The notes: a model not told the origin generated them from the sequence alone. Numbered from the stretch's first letter, positions 1 through 7,283 are shown. The stretch is 18,372 nt of DNA from Pseudomonadota bacterium (GCA_018830925.1 JAHJRK010000114.1:1-18372); one strand, 5' to 3'. Made by a program: numbers and translations.

Positions 1-141
1 GAGATGGTAATGCCCGGGGATAATGTAACGATAACGGCGGATCTGATAACGCCGATAGCGATGGAGACAGAGCTTCGGTTTGCGATAAGGGAAGGTGGCC
101 GGACGGTTGGCGCCGGAGTAGTCAGCGAAATACTCGGATAA
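1..141 (+). CDS. tuf: Elongation factor Tu, C-terminal fragment
   Basis: This is the last 46 codons of EF-Tu, open at the left edge of the window and ending in TAA at 139-141. EF-Tu is the cytoplasmic GTPase that delivers aminoacyl-tRNA to the ribosomal A site. The fragment is the end of beta-barrel domain III: it reads PGDNVT near the start, then ELRFAIREGG and RTVGAGVV, the family's near-invariant C-terminus that contacts the tRNA T stem. The GTPase domain lies outside the window. Its position just before rpsJ shows that the str operon (rpsL-rpsG-fusA-tuf) probably runs into the S10 operon. The stop codon abuts repeat module A, so its TAA is also the left flank of the repeat. Identity is certain; only the fragment can be judged. 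Confidence 0.97.
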   Translation, partial: EMVMPGDNVTITADLITPIAMETELRFAIREGGRTVGAGVVSEILG

Positions 142-346
142 GCCGTTGTAATAAAATAACTGTAACATTGAAATGCCGTGACCGGCATAAGGAGCAGTAA
201 CGAAATGGTCAGAAATGAAATGGTTATTTCGTAAAGGTTCCTAACCCTGATAAACTGGACTATTTAAGTACCCCCTTGAGGGGTATAAGTAATTTTCGAA
301 ATTATTTCCTGCTGGAAAGCGCAGAAAATAATTTCCAACTTACTAA
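139..346 (+). repeat. Composite hairpin repeat A-C-B, copy 1 (tuf|rpsJ gap)
   Basis: A 205-bp composite fills the gap. Module A spans 142-242 and is flanked by TAA at 139-141 (the tuf stop) and at 242-244. It holds hairpin H1 (ATGCCG 173-178, loop TGAC, CGGCAT 183-188) and the longer imperfect hairpin H2 (190-206 with 226-242). A degenerate CCCTGATAAACTGG (245-258) follows, then C hairpin TACCCC/GGGGTA (269-274 with 280-285). Module B is a long stem of 288-312 paired with 321-344. The same parts recur in the rpsC|rplP and rplX|rplE gaps. It would be transcribed as the leader of rpsJ. No T-tract follows the stems, so a terminator is unlikely. Confidence 0.9.
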
Positions 347-361
347 AGAGAAAGATAACTT

Positions 362-673
362 ATGATAATGAATACCAAGATCAGAATCAAGCTAAAGGCG
401 TATGATCATAAATTGCTGGATCAGTCGGCTACGGATATAGTTGATACCGCTAATAAGACCGGCGCAAAAGTTATAGGGCCGATTCCGCTGCCGACCAGAG
501 TGAATAAATATTGTGTTCTGCGCTCACCCCATATAGACAAAAAGTCGAGAGAGCAGTTTGAGATGAGAACCCATAAAAGACTTCTCGATATTATTGAGCC
601 GACTCAGCAGACAGTTGATGCCCTGATGAAACTGGACCTGTCTCCGGGAGTGGATGTCGAGATAAAACTGTAG
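362..673 (+). CDS. rpsJ: 30S ribosomal protein S10
   Basis: S10 is a 30S head protein that binds 16S rRNA and, in many bacteria, doubles as the antitermination factor NusE by binding NusB. The product is 103 residues, the usual family length. The conserved GPIPLPTR loop is at residues 39-46, followed by the SPHIDKKSREQFE stretch and the RTHKRLLDI strand. Two in-frame ATGs, at 362 and 368, are possible starts. The purine-rich AAAGAGAAA at 345-353 gives better spacing to 362, while MNTKIRIKL from 368 also matches family N-termini. It is the first gene of the S10 group, separated from tuf by a repeat composite, and lies 20 bp ahead of rplC. Confidence 0.98.
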   Translation: MIMNTKIRIKLKAYDHKLLDQSATDIVDTANKTGAKVIGPIPLPTRVNKYCVLRSPHIDKKSREQFEMRTHKRLLDIIEPTQQTVDALMKLDLSPGVDVEIKL

Positions 674-693
674 CATAGGAAACGGTAAGAGCC

Positions 694-1329
694 ATGTGTA
701 GAGGATTGATAGGGAAAAAACTAGGGATGACAGTTGTGTTCTCCTCGGAAGGCAAATATGTGCCGGTAACTGTTGTAAAGATCGGACCATGCACGGTTAC
801 CCAGATTAAAACCGGTGAAACGGATGGATATAATGCTCTTCAGCTCGGATTCGGCGGAAAAAAGAAGACACGTGTTAGCAGGCCGGATAAGGGACATCTG
901 AAAAAAAGCGGGCTTGAATCCTGCGAAATAATCCAGGAGTTTGCGGTTGAAAATACCGGAGAATATGCGCTTGGCCAGGAATTAAATGCCGGCATCTTTA
1001 ATGTCGGAGACCGGGTAAATGTAAGTGGCACCACAAAGGGACGGGGTTTTGCAGGTGTAATTAAGCGGCACGGATACAGCGGGGGCAGAAAAACCCACGG
1101 AAGTCACTGCCACAGGATTCCGGGCTCTATCGGAGCGAGCGCCTGGCCTTCAAGGGTATTAAAAGGGAAAAAGCTTCCCGGGCATTATGGAAATGAAAAG
1201 CAGACCATGCGAAATCTTGAGATCATTGATATAAGAGAGCAGGATAATCTAATATTGCTGAAGGGCGCGGTTCCGGGGCCGAGATCAGGCCTGGTTTCAG
1301 TATGTAAGCCGAAGATCACAAAAAAATAA
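694..1329 (+). CDS. rplC: 50S ribosomal protein L3
   Basis: L3 is an early assembly protein of the 50S subunit; its central loop reaches towards the peptidyl transferase centre. The 211-residue product has the N-terminal GLIGKKLGMT (residues 4-13), the GRGFAG motif (116-121) and the central loop with PGSIG (143-147) and KGKK followed by LPGHYGNE. At the position of the glutamine that PrmB methylates in E. coli L3, this protein has His164, so that modification cannot occur here; other bacteria also vary at this site. The ATG follows a modest TAAGAG ribosome-binding site. It is cotranscribed with rplD across a 71-bp gap that holds only a short GGCGTAACGCC palindrome. Confidence 0.98.
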   Translation: MCRGLIGKKLGMTVVFSSEGKYVPVTVVKIGPCTVTQIKTGETDGYNALQLGFGGKKKTRVSRPDKGHLKKSGLESCEIIQEFAVENTGEYALGQELNAGIFNVGDRVNVSGTTKGRGFAGVIKRHGYSGGRKTHGSHCHRIPGSIGASAWPSRVLKGKKLPGHYGNEKQTMRNLEIIDIREQDNLILLKGAVPGPRSGLVSVCKPKITKK

Positions 1330-1400
1330 TAGGATTTTGCCTGGGGCGTAACGCCTGATAAAAATGGCTTATAAAAAAGTAAATTGATTGGGACAAGATT

Positions 1401-2024
1401 ATGTCGATTATAGATGTTTACAATATAAATGGAGAAAAGGTTTCGCAGCTTGAGCTTGCCGAAAGCATCTTCAATGTTCCTGTAAAACAAAGCGTGTTGC
1501 ATGAAGTTGTTACAATGCAGCTTGCCTGCAGACGAGCAGGGAGCGCTTCCGTTAAACACAGGAGCGATGTGAAGGGGAGCACCAGAAAACTATACAAGCA
1601 GAAAGGGACAGGCAGGGCGCGCAGGGGTGATATTAAATCTCCTTTGTTAAGAGGAGGCGGTTCAATTTTCGGGCCTGACCCGAGATCATATTCCTACAAG
1701 GTTCCCAAGAAAATAAGAAAACAGGCTCTTAAAATGGCTTTAAGCAGCAAGATTCAGACTAATAATCTTCTTGTGCTTGATAAGTTTGAACTCGAAAAAG
1801 CGAGGACAAAAGGATTTACGTCAGTTCTTGATAACCTGAAGGTCAAAAAAGCGCTGATAATTACCGAAAACGTGAATGAAAATCTTGAGCTTTCATCAAG
1901 GAACGTTCCCGGTATCAAAGTAATGAGGTATGAAGGCCTGAATGTTTATGATATCCTTAAATATGAAAAGCTTATTCTGCTCGAGACTTCTATAAAGGGT
2001 ATTGAGGGGAGGTTAACGGCATGA
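1401..2024 (+). CDS. rplD: 50S ribosomal protein L4
   Basis: L4 binds 23S rRNA domain I, and its extended loop lines the constriction of the peptide exit tunnel. In E. coli it also represses its own S10 operon; nothing here shows whether that applies. The product is 207 residues, normal for the family. The tunnel loop is clear: KQKGTGRARRGD at residues 66-77 and GGGSIFGP at 85-92. A typical LVLDKFELEKARTKGF-like C-terminal domain follows. The ribosome-binding site (GGGA) is weak. The stop overlaps the rplW start by 4 bp (ATGA), which implies translational coupling. Confidence 0.98.
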   Translation: MSIIDVYNINGEKVSQLELAESIFNVPVKQSVLHEVVTMQLACRRAGSASVKHRSDVKGSTRKLYKQKGTGRARRGDIKSPLLRGGGSIFGPDPRSYSYKVPKKIRKQALKMALSSKIQTNNLLVLDKFELEKARTKGFTSVLDNLKVKKALIITENVNENLELSSRNVPGIKVMRYEGLNVYDILKYEKLILLETSIKGIEGRLTA

Positions 2025-2308
2025 TCAGATATGATGTTATAAAACGGCCTCTGATTACCGAAAAGAGCACGATTCAGAAAGAATCGGCCAACCAGCTCAC
2101 TTTTGAAGTCGACCGGAAAGCCAACAGGGTTGAAATCAAGAAGGCTGTTGAAGAGATTTTCAAGGTCAAAGTTGCAGGTGTCAGGACAATTCAGGTTATG
2201 GGGAAATTCAAGCGCAGGGGCCGGATATTAGGAAAGCGCAATGATTACAAGAAAGCTATTGTCAGGCTTATGCCCGGTGAGCGTATTGAATTTTTTGAAG
2301 GAGTATAG
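2021..2308 (+). CDS. rplW: 50S ribosomal protein L23
   Basis: L23 sits at the tunnel exit of the 50S subunit and is the docking point for trigger factor and SRP. The 95-residue product begins with the family pattern of a short strand followed by RPLITEKS (residues 9-16). It then has FEVDRKANRVEIKKAVEEIFKV-like text, and the basic GKFKRRGRILGKR loop that reaches into rRNA. Its start codon overlaps the rplD stop. A strong GAGGGGAGG sequence lies at 2004-2012 inside rplD at suitable spacing, so the start is well supported. A 61-bp AT-rich gap separates it from rplB. Confidence 0.98.
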   Translation: MIRYDVIKRPLITEKSTIQKESANQLTFEVDRKANRVEIKKAVEEIFKVKVAGVRTIQVMGKFKRRGRILGKRNDYKKAIVRLMPGERIEFFEGV

Positions 2309-2369
2309 CCTCAAATAAAAAGTTGTTTTTTGACTTTTTATGAAGATATTATTGATTTAGGAGCGTAAA

Positions 2370-3197
2370 ATGGCTGTAAAGAAAGTAAAACCAACGTCCG
2401 CAGGAAGGCGTTTTCAGGTTTATCCGTCATATGAAGAGGTCACCCGTTCGAAACCGGAAAAAAGCCTTATTAAGGCTGCTAAAAAAAGCGGGGGCCGGAA
2501 TGTGCACGGACGGATAACCAGCAGGCACATAGGCGGTGGGAACAAGCAGCATTACAGGCTGATCGACTTTAAGCGGGACAAGACAGGTATTCCCGCAAGG
2601 GTTGCGGCAATTGAGTATGATCCCAACAGAAGCGCGAGGATTGCGCTGCTTCATTATGCAGACGGGGAAAAACGATATATTCTTGCCCCTCTTAACCTTG
2701 CTGTTAATGATACGGTGATGTCGGGTCCGGAAGCCGATATAAAACCTGGCAATACGCTGCCTTTGAGCAATATACCTCTCGGTACTTATATACACAATAT
2801 AGAGCTTCGTATCGGAAAAGGCGGGCAGATTGTAAGAAGCGCCGGAACATTCGCACAGCTGATGGCAAAGGAAAGTAGGTACGCTCTTGTGAAGCTTCCC
2901 TCCGGAGAAGTCCGGATGGTGTTGCTGAACTGCAAGGCTACAATAGGGCAGATAGGGAATGTTGTCCATGAGAATATCTCCCTTGGGAAAGCCGGACGCA
3001 AAAGATGGCTCGGAAGAAGGCCGAAAGTCAGGGGAGTTGCAATGAACCCGGTTGATCATCCTATGGGCGGAGGAGAAGGACGGTCGTCAGGCGGACGGCA
3101 CCCGTGCAGCCCGTGGGGTATGCCATCGAAGGGTTATAAGACAAGGAAGAACAAGAGAACAAGTTCTTTTATAGTGAAAAAGCGTACACAGAAATAA
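2370..3197 (+). CDS. rplB: 50S ribosomal protein L2
   Basis: L2 is a highly conserved 50S protein needed for subunit joining and for an active peptidyl transferase centre. The 275-residue product has the OB-fold region (GRITSRHIGGG from about residue 50), the SH3-like KGGQIVRSAGTFAQLM region and the C-terminal rRNA-binding tail. The functionally critical histidine (His229 in mature E. coli numbering) is present as His230 in VDHPMGGGEGR. The second histidine of the common HPHGGG form is methionine here. The start follows a good TAGGAGCG site. No truncation or unusual insertion is visible. Confidence 0.98.
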   Translation: MAVKKVKPTSAGRRFQVYPSYEEVTRSKPEKSLIKAAKKSGGRNVHGRITSRHIGGGNKQHYRLIDFKRDKTGIPARVAAIEYDPNRSARIALLHYADGEKRYILAPLNLAVNDTVMSGPEADIKPGNTLPLSNIPLGTYIHNIELRIGKGGQIVRSAGTFAQLMAKESRYALVKLPSGEVRMVLLNCKATIGQIGNVVHENISLGKAGRKRWLGRRPKVRGVAMNPVDHPMGGGEGRSSGGRHPCSPWGMPSKGYKTRKNKRTSSFIVKKRTQK

Positions 3198-3245
3198 AGG
3201 CAGGATTTATATATCAGTAAGCCGGTTTTATAAGCGGGAGAATAT

Positions 3246-3527
3246 ATGCCACGGTCGTTAAAAAAAGGTCCATACGTTGAGCAAAAATTACTGAAGAAAG
3301 TTCTGGCTATTCATGAAAGCCGGGGCGGCAAAGTCATAAAGACATGGTCAAGGCGTTCGACGATTGTTCCTGAAATGGTTGGAGTTACAATGGCGGTACA
3401 CAACGGGAGAAAATTCATACCCGTTTTTATTTCAGAGAACATGGTCGGGCACAAGCTGGGAGAATTTTCTCCAACAAGGACTTTTCACGGGCATGCAGGC
3501 GACAAGAAAACCAAACTGAAGAAATAA
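3246..3527 (+). CDS. rpsS: 30S ribosomal protein S19
   Basis: S19 binds 16S rRNA in the 30S head, next to S13, and contacts the A-site tRNA and the central inter-subunit bridge. The product is 93 residues, as expected. It opens with MPRSLKKGPYVE and ends with the family motif GHKLGEFSPTRTF followed by HGHAGDKK, with a short basic tail. A GCGGGAG site precedes the ATG at good spacing. It sits between rplB and rplV, as in nearly all bacterial S10 operons. Confidence 0.98.
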   Translation: MPRSLKKGPYVEQKLLKKVLAIHESRGGKVIKTWSRRSTIVPEMVGVTMAVHNGRKFIPVFISENMVGHKLGEFSPTRTFHGHAGDKKTKLKK

Positions 3528-3555
3528 GAAAAAGATAGAAAAGGGAATATTTGCT

Positions 3556-3894
3556 ATGGAGAGTAAGGCTTTAGCAAGATATATACGCATTTCTCCTCAA
3601 AAAATCAGGAAGCTCATAGGTGCGGTGAAGGGGAAAAAGGTGGAAGCGGCTTTGAACGAGCTGAAATTCATGCCTCTCAAGTCGGCAGGAATTGTTGAAA
3701 AGGTTATAAGGTCTGCCGTTGCGAATGCCGGCCAGAATCCGAACATGGATGTGGATTCGCTGGTTGTCCGCAATATTGTTGCAGATGAAGGCCCTTCATT
3801 GAAACGTTTTGCAGCGAGGGCGCGCGGCAGAGGAACACGCATATTGAAACGAACTGCACATATTACGGTCACTTTAGCTGACGGGTCGATGTAA
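3556..3894 (+). CDS. rplV: 50S ribosomal protein L22
   Basis: L22 spans the 50S subunit, and its long beta-hairpin forms, with L4, the narrowest part of the exit tunnel, a region affected in macrolide resistance. The 112-residue product has the N-terminal ISPQKIRKLI helix and NAGQNPNMD. The basic hairpin RFAARARGRGTRILKRTAHI (about residues 84-103) is intact. The start has an AAAGGGA site. Its TAA stop is followed within two bases by the strong Shine-Dalgarno of rpsC. Confidence 0.98.
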   Translation: MESKALARYIRISPQKIRKLIGAVKGKKVEAALNELKFMPLKSAGIVEKVIRSAVANAGQNPNMDVDSLVVRNIVADEGPSLKRFAARARGRGTRILKRTAHITVTLADGSM

Positions 3895-3909
3895 AAAGGA
3901 GGAAAAAGC

Positions 3910-4563
3910 TTGGGGCAGAAAGTAAATCCTATCGGGTTGAGATTGGGTATAGTAAAAACATGGGAATCAAAATGGTATGCCGGTAAAAACTATGCAGGTT
4001 ATATACTAGAGGATTTTAATATCCGGAAGTTTCTGAAAAAGAAGCTTAACCATGCGGGCATTTCAAGGATTGAAATCGAAAGGTCATCCAAGCGGGTAAG
4101 GTTGCGAATCTATGCATCGAGGCCCGGGATTATAATAGGCAAAAAGGGTTCTGAGATACTGCTGCTCAAGCAGGAGCTGGAGAAGCAGATATCCCATGAG
4201 GTTATGATAGATATTCAGGAAGTCAGAAAGCCAGAGATAGACGCTCAGCTGATTGCCGAAAGCGTTGCTCAGCAGATGATAAAAAGAGTTGCATTCAGAA
4301 GGGCCATGAAACGCGGAGTTGCCTCAGCCATGAGATTCGGTGCAATGGGTGTTAAGATAATATGCTCAGGCCGGCTCGGGGGAGCGGAAATGGCAAGGCG
4401 GGAATGGTACCGTGAAGGACGCGTTCCGCTTCATACCTTAAGAGCCGATATCGATTACGGCTTTACGGAAGCACTTACTACGTATGGCATTATAGGAATC
4501 AAGGTTTTTGTTTTTAAAGGAGAGATCCTTAAAAAGGATCAAATTGAAGCAGGCGCCAGGTAA
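3910..4563 (+). CDS. rpsC: 30S ribosomal protein S3 (TTG start)
   Basis: S3 is a 30S head protein at the mRNA entry channel, with an mRNA-binding role. The 217-residue product has the N-terminal GQKVNPIGLRLG, a KH domain with the GIIIGKKG loop at residues 73-80, and the C-terminal RREWYREGRVPL with ADIDYG region. The start is TTG at 3910: the near-invariant N-terminus begins exactly there and no in-frame ATG precedes it. AAGGAGGA at 3896-3903 is a near-perfect Shine-Dalgarno at 7-nt spacing. The TAA stop at 4561-4563 is directly followed by a repeat composite. Confidence 0.98.
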   Translation: MGQKVNPIGLRLGIVKTWESKWYAGKNYAGYILEDFNIRKFLKKKLNHAGISRIEIERSSKRVRLRIYASRPGIIIGKKGSEILLLKQELEKQISHEVMIDIQEVRKPEIDAQLIAESVAQQMIKRVAFRRAMKRGVASAMRFGAMGVKIICSGRLGGAEMARREWYREGRVPLHTLRADIDYGFTEALTTYGIIGIKVFVFKGEILKKDQIEAGAR

Positions 4564-4750
4564 GCCGTCGTTCAAAAATAATAGTAACATTGAAATGTCG
4601 TTATCGGCATAAGTAGCTGTAATAAAATGGTCAGAAATGAAATGGTTATTTTGTAACGGTTTCTGTCCCCGATAAACGGAACTTTTTTCAGTACCCCCTT
4701 GAGGGGTGTAAGTAAGTTTACGAAATTACTTTTGTTCGCAACTTACTAAA
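4561..4750 (+). repeat. Composite hairpin repeat A-C-B, copy 2 (rpsC|rplP gap)
   Basis: A 187-bp composite of the same build as in the tuf|rpsJ gap fills this 206-bp gap. Module A begins at 4564, right after the rpsC TAA. H1 is ATGTCG (4595-4600)/CGGCAT (4605-4610), with a U-G pair replacing C-G. H2 pairs 4612-4628 with 4648-4664 and contains three G-U pairs. CCCCGATAAACGG follows, then the C hairpin ACCCC (4693-4697)/GGGGT (4703-4707). Module B keeps its ends (AGTAAGTT 4711-4718, AACTTACT 4740-4747) but has lost most of the right arm, so it is an internal deletion form. The Shine-Dalgarno of rplP lies just outside. Confidence 0.9.
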
Positions 4751-4769
4751 AGACGGGAGAGTAAAGCAG

Positions 4770-5183
4770 ATGCTGAGTCCCAAAAAAGTTAAACACAGAA
4801 AACAGCAAAAAGGAAGAATGAAGGGCGTTGCCAGCCGGGGATCGAATTTGAGTTTCGGCGAATACGGACTGCAGGCAATAGAATGCGGCGCTGTCAATTC
4901 CAAGGAAATTGAGGCAGCGCGGGTTGCCATGACAAGGCATGTAAAAAGAGGCGGCAAACTGTGGATAAGGGTATTTCCGGATAAGCCGATTACAAAAAAA
5001 CCTGCTGAAGTTAGAATGGGAAAAGGAAAGGGCGCTCCTGAAGGATGGGTTGCAATCGTCCGTCCGGGGAAAATTCTCTATGAAATGGAGGGTGTCACAA
5101 AAGAGCTCGCCAGGGAAGCGCTCAGACTTGCATCGCACAAACTTTCAGTTAAAACCAGATTTATAGACAGGAGCAATATATAA
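4770..5183 (+). CDS. rplP: 50S ribosomal protein L16
   Basis: L16 lies near the A-site and P-site tRNA elbows of the 50S subunit and is a late assembly protein. The 137-residue product matches family length, with MLSPKKVKHRKQQKGRMKG at the N-terminus, the RVFPDKPITKKPAEVRMG stretch, and GKGKGAPEGWVA (about residues 83-94). The start follows GGGAGA at 4755-4760. It is followed after a single base by rpmC, whose ribosome-binding site lies inside this gene. Confidence 0.98.
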   Translation: MLSPKKVKHRKQQKGRMKGVASRGSNLSFGEYGLQAIECGAVNSKEIEAARVAMTRHVKRGGKLWIRVFPDKPITKKPAEVRMGKGKGAPEGWVAIVRPGKILYEMEGVTKELAREALRLASHKLSVKTRFIDRSNI

Positions 5184-5184
5184 A

Positions 5185-5391
5185 ATGAAAGCGAGTGAGA
5201 TTAGGGATCTGAGCCATGAGGAAAGACTCAGTAAACTGAATGAACTGACAGAGGGCCTGTTCAATTTACGCTTTCAGCATGGGATCGGTCAACTTGAAAG
5301 TCCTAAAAAGATGAAGCTGAACAAGCGGGAAATTGCACGGATAAAGACTGTTATCAGGGAATCCGAACTTATAAAAAAAGATAAAGAATAA
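5185..5391 (+). CDS. rpmC: 50S ribosomal protein L29
   Basis: L29 is a small two-helix protein at the tunnel exit next to L23, part of the docking area for trigger factor and SRP. The 68-residue product shows the KASEIRDLSHEE start, the LFNLRFQHGIGQLESPKKM region that defines the family, and the REIARIKTVIRE helix. The start is 1 bp beyond the rplP stop, with AGGAG at 5170-5174 inside rplP, so the two are probably translationally coupled. rpsQ follows after 8 bp. Confidence 0.97.
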   Translation: MKASEIRDLSHEERLSKLNELTEGLFNLRFQHGIGQLESPKKMKLNKREIARIKTVIRESELIKKDKE

Positions 5392-5399
5392 TTGCTGCC

Positions 5400-5657
5400 A
5401 TGAATAAAAGAGGAATGAAAAGACAAGTGGTTGGGACTGTTGTAAGCGACAAGATGGATAAGACTGTTGTTGTCCGGATCGAAAGACTGGTCAAACATAA
5501 ATTTTACCATAAATACGTCAGAAGACGAACGAAATTTGCCGCTCATGATGAAGAGAATTCTTGCAAGACCGGAGATAAGGTTTTGATTACCGAATCTAGG
5601 CCCCTCAGCAAGACAAAAAGATGGCGTATCAGCAAGATCGTTGAAAAAGCCGTTTGA
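5400..5657 (+). CDS. rpsQ: 30S ribosomal protein S17
   Basis: S17 is a primary 16S rRNA-binding OB-fold protein of the 30S body. The 85-residue product contains GTVVSDKMDKTVVV (about residues 12-25), the KHKFYHKYVRRRTKF loop and ESRPLSKTKRW, all diagnostic. The ATG at 5400 has almost no Shine-Dalgarno. A second in-frame ATG at 5415 has AGAGG too close to work well. The first is preferred because relatives carry a few residues before the first strand and the gap to rpmC is only 8 bp, suggesting coupled translation. Confidence 0.96.
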   Translation: MNKRGMKRQVVGTVVSDKMDKTVVVRIERLVKHKFYHKYVRRRTKFAAHDEENSCKTGDKVLITESRPLSKTKRWRISKIVEKAV

Positions 5658-5675
5658 TTTTAAAGGAATATTGAA

Positions 5676-6044
5676 ATGATTCAGGCAGAAACTAGGTTAA
5701 CGGTGGCAGATAATTCAGGTGCCAAGGTGGTTTATTGCATTAAAGTCCTAGGCGGTTCGAGAAGGCGGTACGCAAGTATAGGCGATATCATTGTCGTATC
5801 CGTAAAAGAGGCCATTCCCAATGCAAAGGTAAAAAAAGGCGAGGTTTTGAAAGCTGTTGTGGTGCGTACCAAAAAAGAGATACGAAGACCGGACGGCTCA
5901 TTCATAAGATTTGACGACAATTCGGCCGTTCTGATTACACCGAACAAGGAGCCTATAGGAACTCGAATTTTTGGCCCAGTTGCAAGAGAACTGAGGGCGA
6001 AAAAATTCATGAAAATCATTTCGCTGGCCCCTGAAGTATTATAG
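5676..6044 (+). CDS. rplN: 50S ribosomal protein L14
   Basis: L14 binds 23S rRNA at the subunit interface, forms bridges with 16S rRNA, and is the binding site of the silencing factor RsfS. The product is 122 residues, the standard length. It opens with MIQAETRLTVADNSGAK, then has KVLGGSRRRYA and the FGPVARELR motif near the C-terminus. The start follows AAAGGA at good spacing. There is a 28-bp gap to the chosen rplX start. Confidence 0.98.
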   Translation: MIQAETRLTVADNSGAKVVYCIKVLGGSRRRYASIGDIIVVSVKEAIPNAKVKKGEVLKAVVVRTKKEIRRPDGSFIRFDDNSAVLITPNKEPIGTRIFGPVARELRAKKFMKIISLAPEVL

Positions 6045-6072
6045 TTTAATCCCGCTTGTGGAGAAACGGTTT

Positions 6073-6402
6073 ATGATAGCAAAAAGCTGTGAGATCAAAA
6101 AAGACGATAAAGTTAAGGTGATAGCCGGTAAGGATAAGGGTAAAATCGGTAAAGTGGTGAAGGTTATAAGAAAAGATAACAAGATCCTGGTGGAGAATGT
6201 AAATGTGGTTAAGCGGCATACCAGGCCTACGGCCAAGAACAAGCAGGGCGGGATTGTTGCAGGTGAGGCTCCGGTTCATGTTTCTAATGTCATGCTGATG
6301 TGCAACAAATGCATCAAACCTGTCCGCATCAAGATGCAAAGACTTGAGGATGGTAAAAAAGCCCGCGTGTGCCAGAAGTGCAGCGAGGTTATAGATAAAT
6401 AG
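6073..6402 (+). CDS. rplX: 50S ribosomal protein L24 with C-terminal Cys4 ribbon
   Basis: L24 initiates 50S assembly by binding the 5' part of 23S rRNA and sits near the tunnel exit. The product is 109 residues from ATG 6073, which has GGAGAAACGG upstream at good spacing. An in-frame GTG at 6058 has no such site and gives an atypical N-terminus. A KOW domain (KVKVIAGKDKGKIGKV, residues 13-28) is followed by the RHTRPT region. Near the C-terminus are C77-x2-C80 and C100-x2-C103, a likely zinc ribbon of a kind seen in L24 of many other bacteria. The stop TAG is followed, 12 bp on, by a repeat composite. Confidence 0.97.
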   Translation: MIAKSCEIKKDDKVKVIAGKDKGKIGKVVKVIRKDNKILVENVNVVKRHTRPTAKNKQGGIVAGEAPVHVSNVMLMCNKCIKPVRIKMQRLEDGKKARVCQKCSEVIDK

Positions 6403-6414
6403 CAATAGTACATG

Positions 6415-6623
6415 TAAGCCGCTGAAAAAAAATAAAGTAGTCATCTGGATGTCAAAAACGGCATAAGGAGCCGTAACAAAATAGTCTGGAATGCACTAGT
6501 TATTTTGTAACGGCTTCTAACCCCGATAAACGGGATAAGTAAGTTTACGAAATTATTTCCTGCCGCTCTTTTTAGTACCCCCCGAGGGGTAGAAAACGCA
6601 AGAAATAATTTCTAACTTACTAA
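6415..6623 (+). repeat. Composite hairpin repeat A-B with C nested in B, copy 3 (rplX|rplE gap)
   Basis: This 209-bp element fills most of a 248-bp gap. Module A has TAA flanks (6415-6417 and 6518-6520) and the best H2 of the family: 6466-6483 pairs with 6501-6518 over 18 positions with one G-U and one mismatch. H1 is ATGTC (6449-6453)/GGCAT (6460-6464). H3 is CCCG (6522-6525)/CGGG (6531-6534). Module B pairs 6538-6563 with 6598-6621. Unlike copies 1 and 2, the C hairpin (6576-6581 with 6586-6591) sits in the loop of B rather than before it. In E. coli the S8 repressor site lies at the start of rplE; no such site was recognised here. Confidence 0.9.
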
Positions 6624-6650
6624 GAAGGTCGGGTTTTTGAAAGGAATATA

Positions 6651-7190
6651 ATGGCACGGCTAAAACTTTATTATGACAAAGAGGTTGTCCCAAGACTGAT
6701 TGAAACCTTTAAGTATGGGAACAAAATGCAGGTTCCTAAACTGGAAAAGGTAGTACTTAATATAGGGCTTGGAGAGGCTATTCATAATATAAAACTGCTA
6801 GATTCGGCTGTGGATGAGCTTAAGATTATAACGGGGCAGAAACCTGTCATTACCCGCTCAAAAAAATCTATAGCCGCTTTTAAACTGAGAATCGGAATGC
6901 CTATCGGATGCATGGTTACACTCCGCAAAAATCGCATGTATGATTTTCTGGACCGGCTCCTTAACACGGCTCTTCCGCGTGTAAGAGATTTCAGAGGAGT
7001 ATCCAATAAAGCTTTTGACGGGTTTGGAAACTATACGCTTGGCATAAAGGAGCATATAATTTTCCCCGAGATCGATTATGATAAGATAGAGAAGATCAAA
7101 GGGCTGAATGTTTGCATTGTGACAACTGCAGCAACGGATGAAGAGGGCAAAGAACTTTTAAGGCTTCTTGGAATGCCTTTTAAGAATTAA
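6651..7190 (+). CDS. rplE: 50S ribosomal protein L5
   Basis: L5 binds 5S rRNA with L18 and contacts P-site tRNA in the central protuberance. The 179-residue product has the usual length and text: ARLKLYYDKEV start, LEKVVLNIGLGEA (about residues 31-43), ITGQKPVITRSKKSIAAFKLR, the GNYTLGIKEHIIFPEI stretch and TTAATDEEGKELL near the end. The start follows GAAAGGA. It is flanked on both sides by hairpin repeats: the composite before it, and an inverted module A that begins at its stop codon. Confidence 0.98.
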   Translation: MARLKLYYDKEVVPRLIETFKYGNKMQVPKLEKVVLNIGLGEAIHNIKLLDSAVDELKIITGQKPVITRSKKSIAAFKLRIGMPIGCMVTLRKNRMYDFLDRLLNTALPRVRDFRGVSNKAFDGFGNYTLGIKEHIIFPEIDYDKIEKIKGLNVCIVTTAATDEEGKELLRLLGMPFKN

Positions 7191-7283
7191 GGGCCGTTAT
7201 TAAATAACCATTACATTTCTGACCATTTTGTTACGGCTCCTTATGCCGGTCACAGCATTGCAATGTTATGATTATTTTTGAAC
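7191..7283 (-). repeat. Module A repeat, inverted, copy 4 (rplE|rpsN gap)
   Basis: Read on the minus strand, this 93-bp stretch matches module A of the other gaps: GTTCAAAAATAAT..AACATT, then H1 (7243-7258 with TGAC-like loop), AAGGAGCCGTAACAAAAT, GGTCAGAAATG, and an end at AACGGCCC. It is closest to copy 2 over the left part. It carries no module B or C. On the transcribed strand a stem still forms between 7189-7205, which includes part of the rplE stop codon, and 7225-7242. It is the only A copy opposed to transcription, which argues for insertion in either orientation. Confidence 0.87.

Noticed and set aside
1344..1375. Degenerate hairpin repeat in the rplC|rplD gap (GGCGTAACGCC then TGATAAAAATGG)
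   Set aside because: It resembles the H3 part of the repeats only weakly and lacks the A and B ends; chance similarity cannot be excluded.
2317..2339. AAAAAGT/ACTTTTT inverted repeat after rplW as a terminator
   Set aside because: The stem is nearly all A-T and lies inside a cluster that must be read through; it would be unstable.
3055..3075. Possible loss of an active-site histidine in L2 (HPM instead of HPH)
   Set aside because: The critical histidine is the first of the motif, present as His230. The second position varies among bacteria.
6058..6075. GTG start for rplX at 6058
   Set aside because: No ribosome-binding site precedes it; ATG 6073 has GGAG at good spacing and gives the usual N-terminus.
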